Shown: positions 1 to 10,869 of the stretch, piece by piece
Layout of the letters: each line of letters opens with the position of its first letter
How positions within the stretch are numbered: position 1 is the stretch's first letter
Position numbers and translations under genes: made by a program
Assembly: GCF_027579695.1 (NCBI RefSeq)
Contig: NC_083575.1
Location: forward strand, 31,788,882 to 31,852,881
DNA: 64,000 nt
Reading direction: 5' to 3'
Source of the DNA: Neoarius graeffei
Taxonomy: Eukaryota; Chordata; Actinopteri; Siluriformes; Ariidae
Notes under the pieces: generated by a model
What the model was told of the DNA's origin: nothing
Databases searched by the model: none
What the model saw: only the letters and a program-made list of their open reading frames with translations

Positions 1-2660
1 GGGGAAAGACCTGTAGCAGAGGTGGGTAAGGAGTTGTGAGCGTACTCTATCCAAGGAAGGGTCTTGCTCCAGGAGGCAACATCCTTGGACACCATGCACC
101 TGAGAGCCACTTCCAGCTCCTGGTTGGTCCGTTCCGTCTATCCATTGGTCTGAGGGTGAAAACCTGAAGACAGACTGTGAGAAGCACCAATGAGTTTACA
201 GAAGGCCTTCCAGAATTGAGCAGAGAACTGGGGTTTGCGGTCTGATGCGATGTCTGAGGGGAGTCTGTGTAGACAGAAAACATGGAGTATCAGCAATTTG
301 GCGGTCTCCTTGGCAGTGGGAAGCTTGGGCAGAGGGATAAAATGAACAGCTTTAGAAAAAACGTCAACAACAGTGAGGATACAAGTATTGCCACCTGAAT
401 TAGGGAGTCCTGTGATGAAATCCAGGGCTATGTGTGACCATGGCCGGTAGGGAACAGGAAGGGGTCTCAGCAGGCCGGCAGGGGGTCTGTTGCCAGTCTT
501 GTTCCTGGCACAGATGTCGCAAGCTGCCACAAACCTCTGGACATCCTCCTTGATGGACGGCCACCAAAAGCATTGTCGGATGAGGGCCAGAGTCTGGGCT
601 GCTCCTAGGTGGCACACCATTCTGGAACCATGACCCCACTGCAGCATCTGTGCCCACACAGAAACAAGAACAAAAAGATGGTTAGGAAGTGCATCACTGG
701 GCCTTGGGTCCTGCTCATGGGCCTTCTGGACCAGGGTTTCCACCTCTAACAGAGCGGCCCCCATTAGACACCGTGGAGGAAGGATGGTCTCAGGGGAGGT
801 TGGTTCCTCCTGGAGGAGAGAAAATATTCTGGACAAGGCATCGGGCTTACCATTCTTTGAGCCTGGGCGGAGGGAAAGTGTGAACTTGAAGTGAGAAAAG
901 AAGAGAGACCATCAGGCCTGATGAGAATTGAAGCGGTTGGCAGTTCTGAGGTATTCAAGATTCTTGTGATCTGTCCATACGATGAAGGGAAGGTCTGACC
1001 CCTCCAACCAATGTCTCCATTCTTCCAAGGCCAGTTTAACAGCCAACAGTTCCCTATTGCCAATGTCATAGTTTCTCTCAGAGGGGGAAAGCCGATGAGA
1101 GAAGAAGGAGCAAGGATGAAGCTTGTTGTCACTAGCTGATCTTTGGGACAATATAGCCCCGACCCCTGACTCCGAAGCATCGACCTCAACTACAAACTAC
1201 CTAGACGGATCTGGAATGGTGAGTATAGGTGCTGACGTGACCCTTCGTTTGAGCTCAGAGAATGTCTTCTCAGCCCCTTCCCCCCAGCTGAAAGGGACCT
1301 TGGTGGAAGTTAGAGCTGTGAGGGGCCCAGCCACCATACTAAAGTTCCTGATGAATCGCCTGTAGAAATCCATAAACCCAAGAAACTGCTGGAGTTCTCG
1401 CCGAGAGAACGGGGTGGGCCAGTCAGCAACTGCCTTGAGTTTCAGGGGGTCCATCTGAATCTGTGTAGGGGAGATAATGAAACCCAGAAAGGAGACAGAA
1501 CTTCTATGGAACTCACATTTCTCAGCCTTAACAAAGAGTTTATTTTCCAGGAGTTGTTGAAGGACCTGCCTGATGTGGATGCGGTGTTCATCAAGGGAGC
1601 AGGAAAAAAATCAATATATCGTCCAGATAAACAAAAAGGTTAAGGTAGTCCCTCAGGACATCATTAACAAGGGCCTGGAAAACCGTGGGAGTGTTAGTCA
1701 GGCCGAACGGAACCACAAGATATTCGTAGTGGCCCATGGGGGTGTTGAACACCGTCTTCCATTCATCCCCTTCCCTGATCCTCATGAGGTGGTAAGCATT
1801 GTGCAGGTCTAGTTTGGTGAAAATCTGGGCTCCCTGGAGTAACTCAAACGCCGTAGACATGAGAGGTAGGGGGTAACGGTTCTTGATGGTGATGTCATTT
1901 AGCCCCCGGTAATCAATGCAAGGGCGCAAGGATTTGTCCTTCTTCTCCACAAAAAAGAATCCTGCCCCTGCAGGAGAAGAGGAGGGATGAATAATTCCAG
2001 CTGCTAAGGACTCTGTGATGTATTTATCCATGGCTTGCCTTTCAGAAGGAGAGAGAGAGTAAAGTCACCCCTTAGGTGGTGCAGTCCCAGGGAGAAGGTC
2101 AATTCCACAGTCATAGGGCCTATGGGGAGGAAGGGAAACAGCTTGAGACTTGCTGAACACAGGTTTTAAGTCATTATACTTGGGAGGCATGCTAGAGAGG
2201 TCAGGATATTCACCAGTGGTGGGCTGGAGCAGCTCAGCATGAGGGAGGGCAGGTCTCAGGCATGACGATAAACAGAATTGACTCCATCCTAAAATGGTGT
2301 TGTTAGTCCAGTTGACATGGGGGTTATGTAGAGTTAGCCAGGGCAGACCAAGAACTATGGGCACATGGGGATTACTCATGACAAAAAACTGGATGGATTC
2401 AGAATTGTTGCCAGAAATTCTTAAGGTGACCAGGGCTGTTTTATGGGTGATAGTGGTCAGACCAGTACCGTTAAGGGTCAGGACAGTGAGGGATGGGTTC
2501 AGAGCCAGTAGTGGAATCCCCAGGCACTTGGCGGTGGTCGAGCAGATCAGGTTTCTGTCAACCCCTGAATCAATGAGTGCCTGGAGGTCATGGGACTGAT
2601 TGCCATGGATAATGACCACTGGGAGTAACGGTCAACCGGTAGGGGGCTGATTTTGGACAT
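1..2660 (-). pseudogene. pol of gypsy A (protease, RT, RNase H, integrase), broken and partial
   Basis: An aspartic protease motif (LIDSG) near 2570 is followed by reverse transcriptase with the catalytic FVYLDD at about 1620. RNase H carries VEVDAS and [11 protein letters not shown] between about 1195 and 930. Integrase has a zinc-binding N-terminus near 610-490 and a catalytic core beginning ALDFITGLP near 430. Stops fall near 2065, 1195, 910 and 138, and a frameshift follows the RT active site. The C-terminal integrase and any chromodomain would lie beyond position 1. It resembles gypsy B, so both probably belong to the same chromovirus group. Confidence 0.85.
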
Positions 2661-2680
2661 TGCCCACCAGGCCCCTAAAC

Positions 2681-3604
2681 TCACTGGTGGGCTCTTCCCT
2701 TTAGAGGGCAAGATTGGCAGAAGTGCCCCAGCTGTCCGCAATAAAAACATGCCCTCATATCCCTACAGCGCTGTTGTTCCTCAGGTGAGATGCGGGCTCG
2801 GTCTACCTGCATGGGCTCAGCGGAAGAAATGGGGGGCTGAGGGGGAGCAAGACAAGTCCGAGTTCTCTCTTTCAACCGCTGTTTGATCCGTGAGTCAATA
2901 CGACTGGCTAGGTCCATGAGACTGGGGAGATCAGGTGGCAGTTCTCGTGAGACCAGCTCATCCTTGATGGAGTCTGACAGCCCATTCAAAAATGCATCAG
3001 ACAAGGCATTCTCATTCCAGCCACAAGATGCCGCCAAAGTGCGAAACTTGATCGCATAGACAAAAGTGGACCAGGCACCCTGCCACAGCCCCATGATTTT
3101 TCTTGCTCCCTCTCTGCCAGACAGGGAGTGATCGAAGGTTCACCTCATCTCCTCTGTGAAACCCTTGAAGCTGGCGCAGCATGGTGCATTGGCATCCCAC
3201 ATAGCTGTTCCCCACTCCCTAGCTTTGCCAGTGAGGAAAGTGATGGTGTAGGCCACTCGGGAATGCTCTGTAGGGAAGGCCAGTGGTTGAAGCTCAAGGG
3301 TTAGCGAACATTGAGATAAAAATGAACTGCAGGTACCTGGTTCTCCATCGTATGGCTGTGGGGCGGGAAGTCTTGGCTCTCTGAAGAGGGCTGGAGCAGG
3401 AGCTGGAAGAGCGGTAGGTGGAGGGGGTTGTGTAGGAGCAGACGTTACTTGAAGCTGTTGTAGCTGAGTGGCAAGAAGATTGAGAGTGTCAGAGATGGCG
3501 ACAAGGTTTTGATTCACCTGTTGGATGTCCTGTTGGTGGGTCCCAAAGAGAGCTCCCTGTCTCTGCACCGCTGCTCTTAGCTGGGCAAAATCTGCTGGGT
3601 CCAT
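2681..3604 (-). pseudogene. gag of gypsy A, interrupted
   Basis: Capsid-type gag polyprotein, which would form the retrotransposon particle. The ATG at 3604-3602 lies only 16 nt inside the LTR. An in-frame TGA at 3142-3140 splits the frame, and the same frame resumes to 2681. A CCHC zinc knuckle (CFYCGQLGHFCQSC) sits near the C-terminus, as in nucleocapsid domains. The N-terminal part is glutamine- and proline-rich. Pol follows in the -1 frame. Too damaged to make a full protein. Confidence 0.85.
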
Positions 3605-3620
3605 GTTGGCCAGACTGTGC

Positions 3621-4225
3621 TGTCAGAAATAGCGAGCTGAGGTGAAGTGAGGATCCAAGAGCAGACTCAAGACAGGCAGTGTACAGAGAAAAGCTTCTTT
3701 AATGAAGTAGAGGGCAGAGGTACAGTAGGGCTCAGGCAAAAATCAGTGGTCAAAAAATGGGCCAGGAGGTCAAAAACACAGAGGAGCAGGTGGGCACGGT
3801 CAGGGACAAAAACAGGACAGAAAAATCTTAACAAAAATCGAAGAACACAGGGGCAAGGGAAATCCACACAGAGGAAGCAAAAACACAATCCAAAGGAACA
3901 AGCAGGTAAAACAGGGGCAAAAACTAGACATAAAACTAGACAAAAAACAAGGAACAATTCAGGCAGGGGGAATCAAGAAGACACAATACCAAAGGGTTGT
4001 AGCAAGGCGAGGAAAGTCTACGAGAGACATTCTGGCAACTGAAGTAGCTCCAAACAGTTCTTCAGAAGGCCCTGGCTGATGGGAGAGGAATGGTAGCAGG
4101 TGTGGGAGTGCTGCTTCAGAGAAAATGGCCTTCAGCAGGGCAGGACTGAATTCCTGTCCCGGATCTGGCCTGGAGCTGGCATGGAAGTCCCACAAACTCA
4201 GGCATGGATGGACTGGACTGTGACA
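3621..4225 (-). repeat. Putative 5' LTR of gypsy A
   Basis: The interval lies directly upstream of gag on the minus strand. It starts TGTCA and ends TGACA, the inverted-repeat ends expected of an LTR. About 605 bp. The partner LTR is outside the window, so the edges cannot be confirmed by comparison. Confidence 0.6.
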
Positions 4226-4380
4226 AGAGGTGTGGATGTGAGTGTGAATGGTTGCTTGTCTCTGTGTCAGCCCTGCGATGATCTGGCGACTTGTCCAGGG
4301 TGTACCCTGCCTTTCGCCCATAGTCAGCTGGGACAAGCTCCAGCTTGCCCGCGACCCTGCACAGGATAAGTGGTTATGGA
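4226..4380 (+). repeat. tRNA-derived fish SINE, 3' part
   Basis: It matches the conserved SINE body seen elsewhere in the window, including GGCGACTTGTCCAGGGTGTA and the GGATAAG end. The 5' half, with the tRNA-like promoter, is missing at the point where gypsy A begins. Confidence 0.85.
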
Positions 4381-4390
4381 AAATGGAATA

Positions 4391-4644
4391 ATTTAGCCAA
4401 CATCAAAGCACTATAAAACGTTAGTTTAAGAAAACAATTCTACTTATAGATAAATTAATAATACTGACAACACCAGTGACCTATCAATGACCTATGATCT
4501 ATGATTCATGGGTGGGCACTTGGGGTGGCCACTTAGATTCTAGGGGTGGCCTGTGCCATCCCCAGCCACCTTGTTGACCCTGCCCATGTTCATGCAGATA
4601 CTCTCCCATGTTGCAGCAGAGTTATTCATGCATTATGAGAAAAT
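4391..4644. other. No gene; end contains a unit of a diverged tandem repeat
   Basis: No coding region seen. The last 60 bases resemble units at 13.1-13.9 kb (ATGTTGCAGCAGAGTTATTC, then a GAGAAAATTC segment), consistent with L2 having inserted into that array. Confidence 0.45.
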
Positions 4645-5604
4645 TCATTTACATTACATTTACATTTATTCATTTAGCAGACGCTTTTATCCAAAGCGAC
4701 TTACAAAAAGAAAATTAACAATCAAGATACATAAAAGAAGTCTTAAAAGAAATATCACTAAAGGGAGCTTTAGAGTGTGAGTCCAAAAGTGGAATCAAGT
4801 GCAAGATGAGTTCAGTAGAGAGGAGGGGAGGTGTAAAGTCTAAGTGCAGGACAGGAGGTGTTCTCTGAAGAGCTGAGTCTTCAAGAGTTTCTTGAAGACA
4901 GACAGGGACGCCCCTGCTCTGGTAGCGCTCGGTAGATCATTCCACCAGTGCGGGACGACACATGAAAAGAGTCTGGATTGTTTTGTGCGCGGTGCTGGAA
5001 CTGTCAAATGGCGTTCTTTTGATATCTGGAGTTGAGAAAGAGTAACCTTAGCCTTTATTAGAGCACTCAAGTAAATAGGTGCAGACCCATTAAGCACTTT
5101 GTAGGCTAGCATTAATGATTTGAATTTGATACGTGCAGCCAGGGTTAACCAATGTAATTCAATTAGCAGAGGGGTCACATGTGCCCTTTTGGGCTGATTG
5201 AAGACCAGGCGCGCTGCTGCATTGTGGACCATCTGAAGTGGCTTCACTACACAGGCTGGGAGGCCTGTTAGAAGGGCATTGCAGTAGTCATGGCAGGAGA
5301 TGGCCATTGTCTGCACCAGCAGTTGGGTGGCCTGTTGGGTTAAATATGGTCTAATCTTCCTTATATTAAATAATGCAAAGCGGTAAGACTGGGCTACAGA
5401 GGCAACATGATCTTTGAAGGGCAGCTGATCATCAATCATGACACCCAAGTTCCTTGCTACTTTAGTAGGAGCAAGAGCTAAGGAGTCAGTCTTGATACAG
5501 ATGTTATGATGTATGGTTGGCTTAGCAGGGAAGACCAGTATTTCAGTTTTTGAGAGGTTTAACTGGAGATGATGGTCTTTCATCCATGCAGATATATCAG
5601 AGAG
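4645..5604 (-). mobile_element. L2-clade LINE, 3' part (RT C-terminus and 3' tail)
   Basis: Minus-strand non-LTR retrotransposon. Frame 5604-4840 encodes the region after the RT active site (SDISAWMKDHHLQLNLSKTE onward, then NAAARLVF and the C-terminal PHWWNDLP motif). The left end carries the 3' tail common to fish L2 elements (CATTTAGCAGACGCTTTTAT followed by CCAAAGCGACTTAC). It continues at 10870 on the other side of gypsy B. The two parts share a GAGAG duplication and join in frame at the ISDCLS/DISAW boundary. Confidence 0.9.
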
Positions 5605-6074
5605 TGTTAGGGTTTTGCTGGGATTCGAACCTGGTTCGTTGGTGTGATAATCCAGCAAACCCCCACTAGGCCACCAGGGGGATGACTCAAATGCAGAGGC
5701 GTGAGGCGGAAGTAGAAAAAGAATCAAAAGGTTTATTTATACTATATACACTATATACAGGGCAAAACAAAAGACAAAAAAAAAAACCAAAGAGTATAAT
5801 CCAAAAGCAAAGCAAAGTGCAAAACAAAGAACACAGTACAGAGGAAACTGGAGATAAACATAACAGCACAAAGACTCCGTGACAAGAGGACTGAACTCAG
5901 GGGTATAAATACACAAACTAATTAAGGACACAGGTGAAGATAATCAGGACAAACAGGCAATTAACAAAAACACAAAACACAGGAACAGTGGCGGCCTCTA
6001 GAGGCCAAAATAAACATGACATGAAAAGGAAATAACAGCGGCCTCTAGAGGCCAAAACAGTCCTAGTCCTAACA
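5605..6074 (-). repeat. 3' LTR of gypsy B
   Basis: 470 bp, TGTTAG...CTAACA ends. On the minus strand it carries a TATA-like box (5911-5904), a predicted start near 5880 and an AATAAA signal (5737-5732). These give a U3 of about 194 bp and a short R. Confidence 0.95.
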
Positions 6075-6095
6075 GGACCCCCCCCCCTCTAGGAG
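6075..6095 (-). promoter_or_regulatory. Polypurine tract of gypsy B
   Basis: On the minus strand AGAGGGGGGGGGGTCC directly precedes the 3' LTR, the usual place for the plus-strand primer of an LTR retrotransposon. Confidence 0.7.
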
Positions 6096-9000
6096 CGTCT
6101 CCTGACGTTCCCAGGGCGATCCGGATGGGCCGAATGGAAGTCCCGACATAGTTCTTTATCAAGGACATCCCGAGCAGGAACCCAGCAGCGCTCCTCAGGA
6201 CCATAGCCCTCCCAGTCCACCAGATATTGCAACCCGCTGCGGACCTGGCGGGAGTCAAGCAGGCGATGCACAGTGAACACAGTCTGCCCCTGGAAGATGC
6301 GGGGGGGGGGGGGGGGGGTTCCTAGGGGCAGGGGCATACGTAGACGTCAGTACGGGCCGCAACAGGGAAACATGGAAAGTGGGGTTGATCCTCAGAGTCC
6401 GGGGCAACTGGAGCCGGTAGGAGACAGGGTTCACCCTGCTCACCACCTTGAAGGGGCCAATGTAGCGAGGAGCAAGCTTGCGGTTCTCCACCCGCAGCGG
6501 AAGGTCCTTAGTGGACAGCCAAACCCGCTGCCCAGGGCAGAAAGTGTGTGCAGGTCTTCTATGGCGGTTGGCCTGAGTCTGGTTGGTTCTGGAGGTCTGT
6601 ATGAGGGTCTTCCTGACCTTGCTCCAGGTCTTGCGACACCGTCTCACATATTAGTTGACCGAGGGCACCCCCGCGTCCTCCTCCTGGTCTGGGAACAGAG
6701 GTGGCTGGAACCCGAATTGGCACTGGAATGGCGACAGCTTGGTGGCCGATGACTGCAGGGTGTTGTGGGCGTACTCCGCCCATGGCAGCCAGGTGCTCCA
6801 CGATGTCGGGTTATCCATAGCCAGGCCTCGCAGGGTGGTTTCCAGGTCCTGGTTGAGCCTCTCCGTCTGACCATTGGACTGTGGGTGAAACCCAGAGGAG
6901 AGGCTGGCAGTGGCTCCAGTGACCTTGCAGAACCCGTGCCACACTCGGGAGGAGAACTGGGGCCCTCGGTCTGAGACGATGTCCTGTGGAAGACCAAAGA
7001 CTCGGAAGACATGATTGAACATAAGTTTAGCTGTTTCAAGAGCAGAGGGGAGTTTGCACAGTGGTATGAAGCGGCAGGCCTTGGAGAATCTGTCAACTAT
7101 GACCAAAATAACCGTGTTACCTTGTGACTCAGGGAGACCCGTGATGAAGTCGACTGCCACGTGGGACCAGGGACGCCGGGGAATGGTCAGAGGATGCAGG
7201 AGACCCTGGGGACGCTGTCGTGGGTTCTACGTTCTGGTGCAAACCTCACAGAACAGGACAAATGACCTTACTTCCTTCTCCATGTTAGGCCACCAGAAGC
7301 GTCTTTTCAGGAAGTCCAGGGTCCTCCGAGCTCCCGGGTGGGCGGTGAGAGGGGAAGAGTGACCCCACTGGAGAACCTTGGCCCGGGCTTGATGTGGGAC
7401 ATACAAGAGGCCCGGTGGCCCCGTCCCAGGACCGGGGTCCTGGCGTTGGGCTCGTCGAACAGCCTCCTCAATACCCCAGCGGACAGGGGCCACAATCCGG
7501 GACACCAGGATAATAGGCCCAACTTCATTCTCCCTGTTAGTGGCAGAGAACAGCCTGGACAGTGCGTCAGGTTTGGTGTTCTTGGAGCCGGGGCGGTACG
7601 AGAGGGTGAAGTCAAACCGACTGAAAAACAGGGCCCACCTAGCCTGTCGAGGGTTCAGTCTCTTGGCTTGCTGGAGGTACTCCAGGTTCTTGTGGTCAGT
7701 CCAAACCAGGAATGGATGTTGCGCTCCCTCCAGCCAGTGCCTCCACTCCTCAAGGGCCAGTTTGACCGCTAGCAGTTCTCGATCCCCCACATCGTACCGG
7801 GACTCCGCAGGACTTAGGCGGTGGGAGAAGTAAGCGCAGGGGTGCAGCTTTCCTTCTGAACGTTGAGAGAGCACCACGCTGACACCACTGTCCGAGGCGT
7901 CCACCTCCACGATGAATGGTTGGGAGGTGTCCGGGAGGACCAGAATGGGTGCCGTGCAGAAGCGGTCCTTGAGGTCTTTGAACGCCTTTTCCACCTGAGG
8001 AGACCAGACATAAGATCCACCTGTCCTTTTGGTGAGGTCTGACATGGGTGCTGCTACAGAACTGAAGTTCCTGATGAACTTGCGGTAGAAGTTAGCGAAT
8101 CCTAAGAACCGCTGAACCTCCTTAACGGACTTGGGAGTAGGCCAATCCCAGACGGCCAGGGTCTTGGCAGGGTCCATTTGGAGTTGGCCTGTCCGTACAA
8201 TAAATCCCAGAAAGGAGACCTCGGGAACATGAAATTCGCATTTCTGGGCCTTGGCGAACAGATTGTTCTGTAGCAGCCTCTGGAGAACCTGGCGGACATG
8301 GTGGCGGTGCTCCTGCACGGTCTTGGAAAAGATAAGGATGTCGTCGAGGTAGACAAAAACGTACAGGTTAATCATGTCCCTTAAGACGTCGTTGATTAGG
8401 GCCTGAAAAACAGCTGGTGCGTTGGTGAGTCCGAAGGGCATCACCTGGTATTCGTAGTGCCCAGACGGGGTGTTAAAGGCAGTCTTCCACTCGTCTCCCT
8501 GTCGGATACGGATGAGGTGGTATGCGTTCCGTAGGTCCAACTTGGTGAAGACGGTGGAGCCTTGGAGCAGGTCGAAAGCAGTGGACATCAGCGGAAGGGG
8601 ATAACGGTTGCGCACAGTGATCTTGTTCAGGCCCCTGTAGTCAATGCATGGTCGGAGCCCCCATCCTTCTTGCCGACAAAGAAGAAGCCGGCTCCAGCAG
8701 GTGAGGTGGAGGGTCGAATGAACCCAGAGACCAGGGCATCTTTGAGGTATTCCTCCATGGCCTTGCGTTCTGGCTGAGAGAGGGAAAACAGTCTGCCACG
8801 AGGAGGGGTAGTCCCAGGGAGCAAGTCGATGGCACAGTCGTAGGCCCGGTGCGGAGGAAGGACAGCGGCCCTGCTCTTGCTGAATACCTCCTTGAGATCC
8901 CAGTACTCTGTGGGAACTTGAGATAACTCGGTGAGATCAGGGGGCTCGGCAGGAGACACAGGAGAGCTAGAGAGCAGACAAGAGGCATGGCATGCAGGGC

Positions 9001-9394
9001 CCCATTCCACAACCTGGCTTGTTACCCAGTCTATGCGAGGGTTGTGGCGAGTAAGCCAAGGAAGGCCTAGAATAACTGGGAACTCAGGTGAAGGAATCAG
9101 GTGCAGGGATATTTCTTCCTTGTGACCTTGAGACTGGAGGAAGACTGGAGAAGTAACTTGGGTGACTCTTCCATCACCTAACGCTTGGCCATCGAGGGCA
9201 GACACAGACAGTGGGACTTCAAGAGGTGCAGTAGAAATATTGATGCTTTGGGCGAAGTGAATATCCATAAAGTTCCCAGCCGCCCCTGAGTCTAACAAAG
9301 CTTGACAAGAGTGGACAGACTCACCCCAGGAGATGGAGACCGGGATGTAGATTCCTTGGCCAGGGAGTCCGGGAGAGAGGGTAGGCCCCGTCAC
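6089..9394 (-). pseudogene. pol of gypsy B (protease, RT, RNase H, integrase, chromodomain), broken
   Basis: Domains in order: protease (LLDSGAAGNF, near 9300), RT ([11 protein letters not shown] near 8345), RNase H (VEVDASDSG near 7900, [11 protein letters not shown] near 7690), integrase (HPGARR zinc region near 7340, core AVDFITGLP from 7157), and a C-terminal chromodomain near 6285-6170 ([15 protein letters not shown]). The chromodomain places it among chromoviruses, where this module steers integration towards marked chromatin. Breaks: a frameshift near 8660 between protease and RT, TAG at 7229-7227, TAA at 6653-6651, and a frameshift in a long G run near 6300-6318. Confidence 0.93.
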
Positions 9395-10386
9395 AACCCT
9401 CCCTCGGCTGGACGGGGCGGTCCTTTTCCCAAGAGTTCAGGACATGATGCTCGGAAGTGACCAGGCTTGCCACAGTAGATGCAGCACTTGTCCCTCCTTC
9501 TGCGCTCCCTCTCAGATGTGGAGAGGCGAGTACGACCCACTTGCATGGGTTCTGGACAGTCACTGAAGGAGGTGGACGGTTTCCAGGTAGAGGTAGGGAG
9601 GCTGGGGGGGCTCAAGGCTTGGTGGCGTTCTCTCATCCTGTTGTCCAGATGAATAGCATGTGAGATGAGGGTTTCGAGGTCACTTGGGCATCCAATAGAG
9701 GCCAGACCATCCTTGATGGGGTCAGACAGACCATGGTGGAAGGCTGACACCAGGGCAGTCTCGTTCCATCCACTTACTGCTGCGAGCGTTCAGAACAAGA
9801 TGGCGTAATCTGCGACGCTTCCTCCTTGCCGGATGGACATGAGCTTTCGGGCTGCGTCGGTACTGATGTCCGCCTGATCGAAGACCCGAAGCATCTCTTC
9901 AGAAAACAGCTGGAAATCAAGGCACTCAGGTCCCTGTCTTTGCCAGATAGCAGTAGCCCAGGCTCGCGCCTTACCAGCTAATAAGGTTATCACAAAGGCA
10001 ATCTTGCGGCGATCCGTAGTGTAGGTGGTAGGCTGAAGCTCAAAGGTGAGTTGACACTGGGTAAGGAACTCTCGGCACTCACTGTGCTTGCCATCGTACC
10101 TCTGTGGTGCAGGAAGGCTGGGTTCGCGAGGTGAAGAAGGCAGCATGGCAGGAGGCACAGGAGCAGGAGCGGGAGCTGGATCAGGAGATGCAGGCAGAGA
10201 TGTCAGCTGTGCCAGGGTTTTCCCGATTTGCTGAAGCAGTTCCTCGTGGCGAGCAAGGGCCTCACGTTGGCTGGTGAGCGTACATCCATGAGCATCCATG
10301 GTCGCTCCGAAGCGTGTCAAAGCTGCCATAATTCCCTGAAGGTTGGCCGGGTAGACAGTTGAAGTAGCCTCTGCTGAGTCGGTCAT
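9391..10386 (-). pseudogene. gag of gypsy B, one nonsense codon
   Basis: Gag begins MTDSAEATS at 10386, 13 nt inside the LTR. The frame is open to 9791, stops at TGA (9792-9790), then reopens in the same frame to 9391. The break is therefore a single nonsense change, plausibly CGA to TGA. The CCHC zinc knuckle CCIYCGKPGHFRASC is near 9480. The gag stop overlaps pol (GTGA at 9394-9391), and pol lies in the -1 frame, the common gag-pol arrangement in Ty3/gypsy. Product if intact: capsid and nucleocapsid of about 330 aa. Confidence 0.9.
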
Positions 10387-10387
10387 G

Positions 10388-10398
10388 ACGGAGTCTTT
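10388..10398 (-). promoter_or_regulatory. Putative self-priming primer-binding site of gypsy B
   Basis: AAAGACTCCGT on the minus strand, 1 nt inside the 5' LTR. It is the exact complement of the predicted 5' end of the same RNA (10675-10665). There is no TGG start typical of tRNA-primed elements. Tf1 and related sushi-type elements are known to prime from their own folded 5' end. Confidence 0.65.
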
Positions 10399-10399
10399 C

Positions 10400-10869
10400 T
10401 GTTAGGGTTTTGCTGGGATTCGAACCTGGTTCGTTGGTGTGATAATCCAGCAAACCCCCACTAGGCCACCAGGGGGATGACTCAAATGCAGAGGCGTGAG
10501 GCGGAAGTAGAAAAAGAATCAAAAGGTTTATTTATACTATATACACTATATACAGGGCAAAACAAAAGACAAAAAAAAAAACCAAAGAGTATAATCCAAA
10601 AGCAAAGCAAAGTGCAAAACAAAGAACACAGTACAGAGGAAACTGGAGATAAACATAACAGCACAAAGACTCCGTGACAAGAGGACTGAACTCAGGGGTA
10701 TAAATACACAAACTAATTAAGGACACAGGTGAAGATAATCAGGACAAACAGGCAATTAACAAAAACACAAAACACAGGAACAGTGGCGGCCTCTAGAGGC
10801 CAAAATAAACATGACATGAAAAGGAAATAACAGCGGCCTCTAGAGGCCGAAACAGTCCTAGTCCTAACA
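10400..10869 (-). repeat. 5' LTR of gypsy B
   Basis: Copy of the LTR at 5605-6074 with the same length and ends. As the 5' LTR it would hold the active promoter: TATA-like box at 10706-10699 and predicted transcript start at 10675. Confidence 0.95.
10665..10706 (-). promoter_or_regulatory. gypsy B core promoter: TATA box and predicted transcript start
   Basis: On the minus strand TATTTATA (10706-10699) lies 31 nt upstream of ACGGAGTCTTT (10675-10665). That spacing is typical for RNA polymerase II. The start site is inferred from this spacing and from complementarity to the primer site at 10398-10388. Confidence 0.6.

Larger units (their letters stand above)
1..4225 (-). mobile_element. Ty3/gypsy LTR retrotransposon A (5' LTR, gag, pol; truncated by window edge)
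   Basis: Minus-strand LTR retrotransposon read from its 5' LTR (3621-4225) through gag and pol towards position 1. The domain order gag, zinc knuckle, protease, reverse transcriptase, RNase H, integrase is that of Ty3/gypsy. The integrase runs off the window, so the 3' half and second LTR are not visible. Coding is broken by several in-frame stops, many of the CGA-to-TGA type expected from CpG decay, and by a frameshift at an A-run near 1606. The right LTR edge abuts a SINE that lacks its 5' half, so the element probably inserted into that SINE. Confidence 0.9.
5605..10869 (-). mobile_element. Ty3/gypsy chromovirus B, full-length with two LTRs
   Basis: Complete but defective LTR retrotransposon on the minus strand, inserted into an L2 LINE. 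LTRs lie at 5605-6074 and 10400-10869 (470 bp each). They look nearly identical, with one difference noticed by eye (A or G in the segment before AACAGTCC). A GAGAG duplication flanks the element (5600-5604 and 10870-10874). A purine-rich tract abuts the 3' LTR. A self-complementary primer site lies 1 nt inside the 5' LTR. Gag is followed by pol in the -1 frame, and pol ends in a chromodomain. The layout fits the vertebrate Tf1/sushi group. Several stops and frameshifts make it non-autonomous. Confidence 0.95.

Noticed and set aside
5682-5931. Identical short ORFs at 5.7-5.9 kb and 10.5-10.7 kb
   Set aside because: They lie in the two LTRs of gypsy B. Identity reflects LTR duplication, not a gene.
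6644-7096. Overlapping ORFs on both strands in gypsy B
   Set aside because: They are shadow frames of the integrase region. Only the frame with integrase motifs is meaningful.
9391-10386. A domesticated gag gene
   Set aside because: The frame has a nonsense codon and sits between matched LTRs with pol following. Nothing suggests host use.
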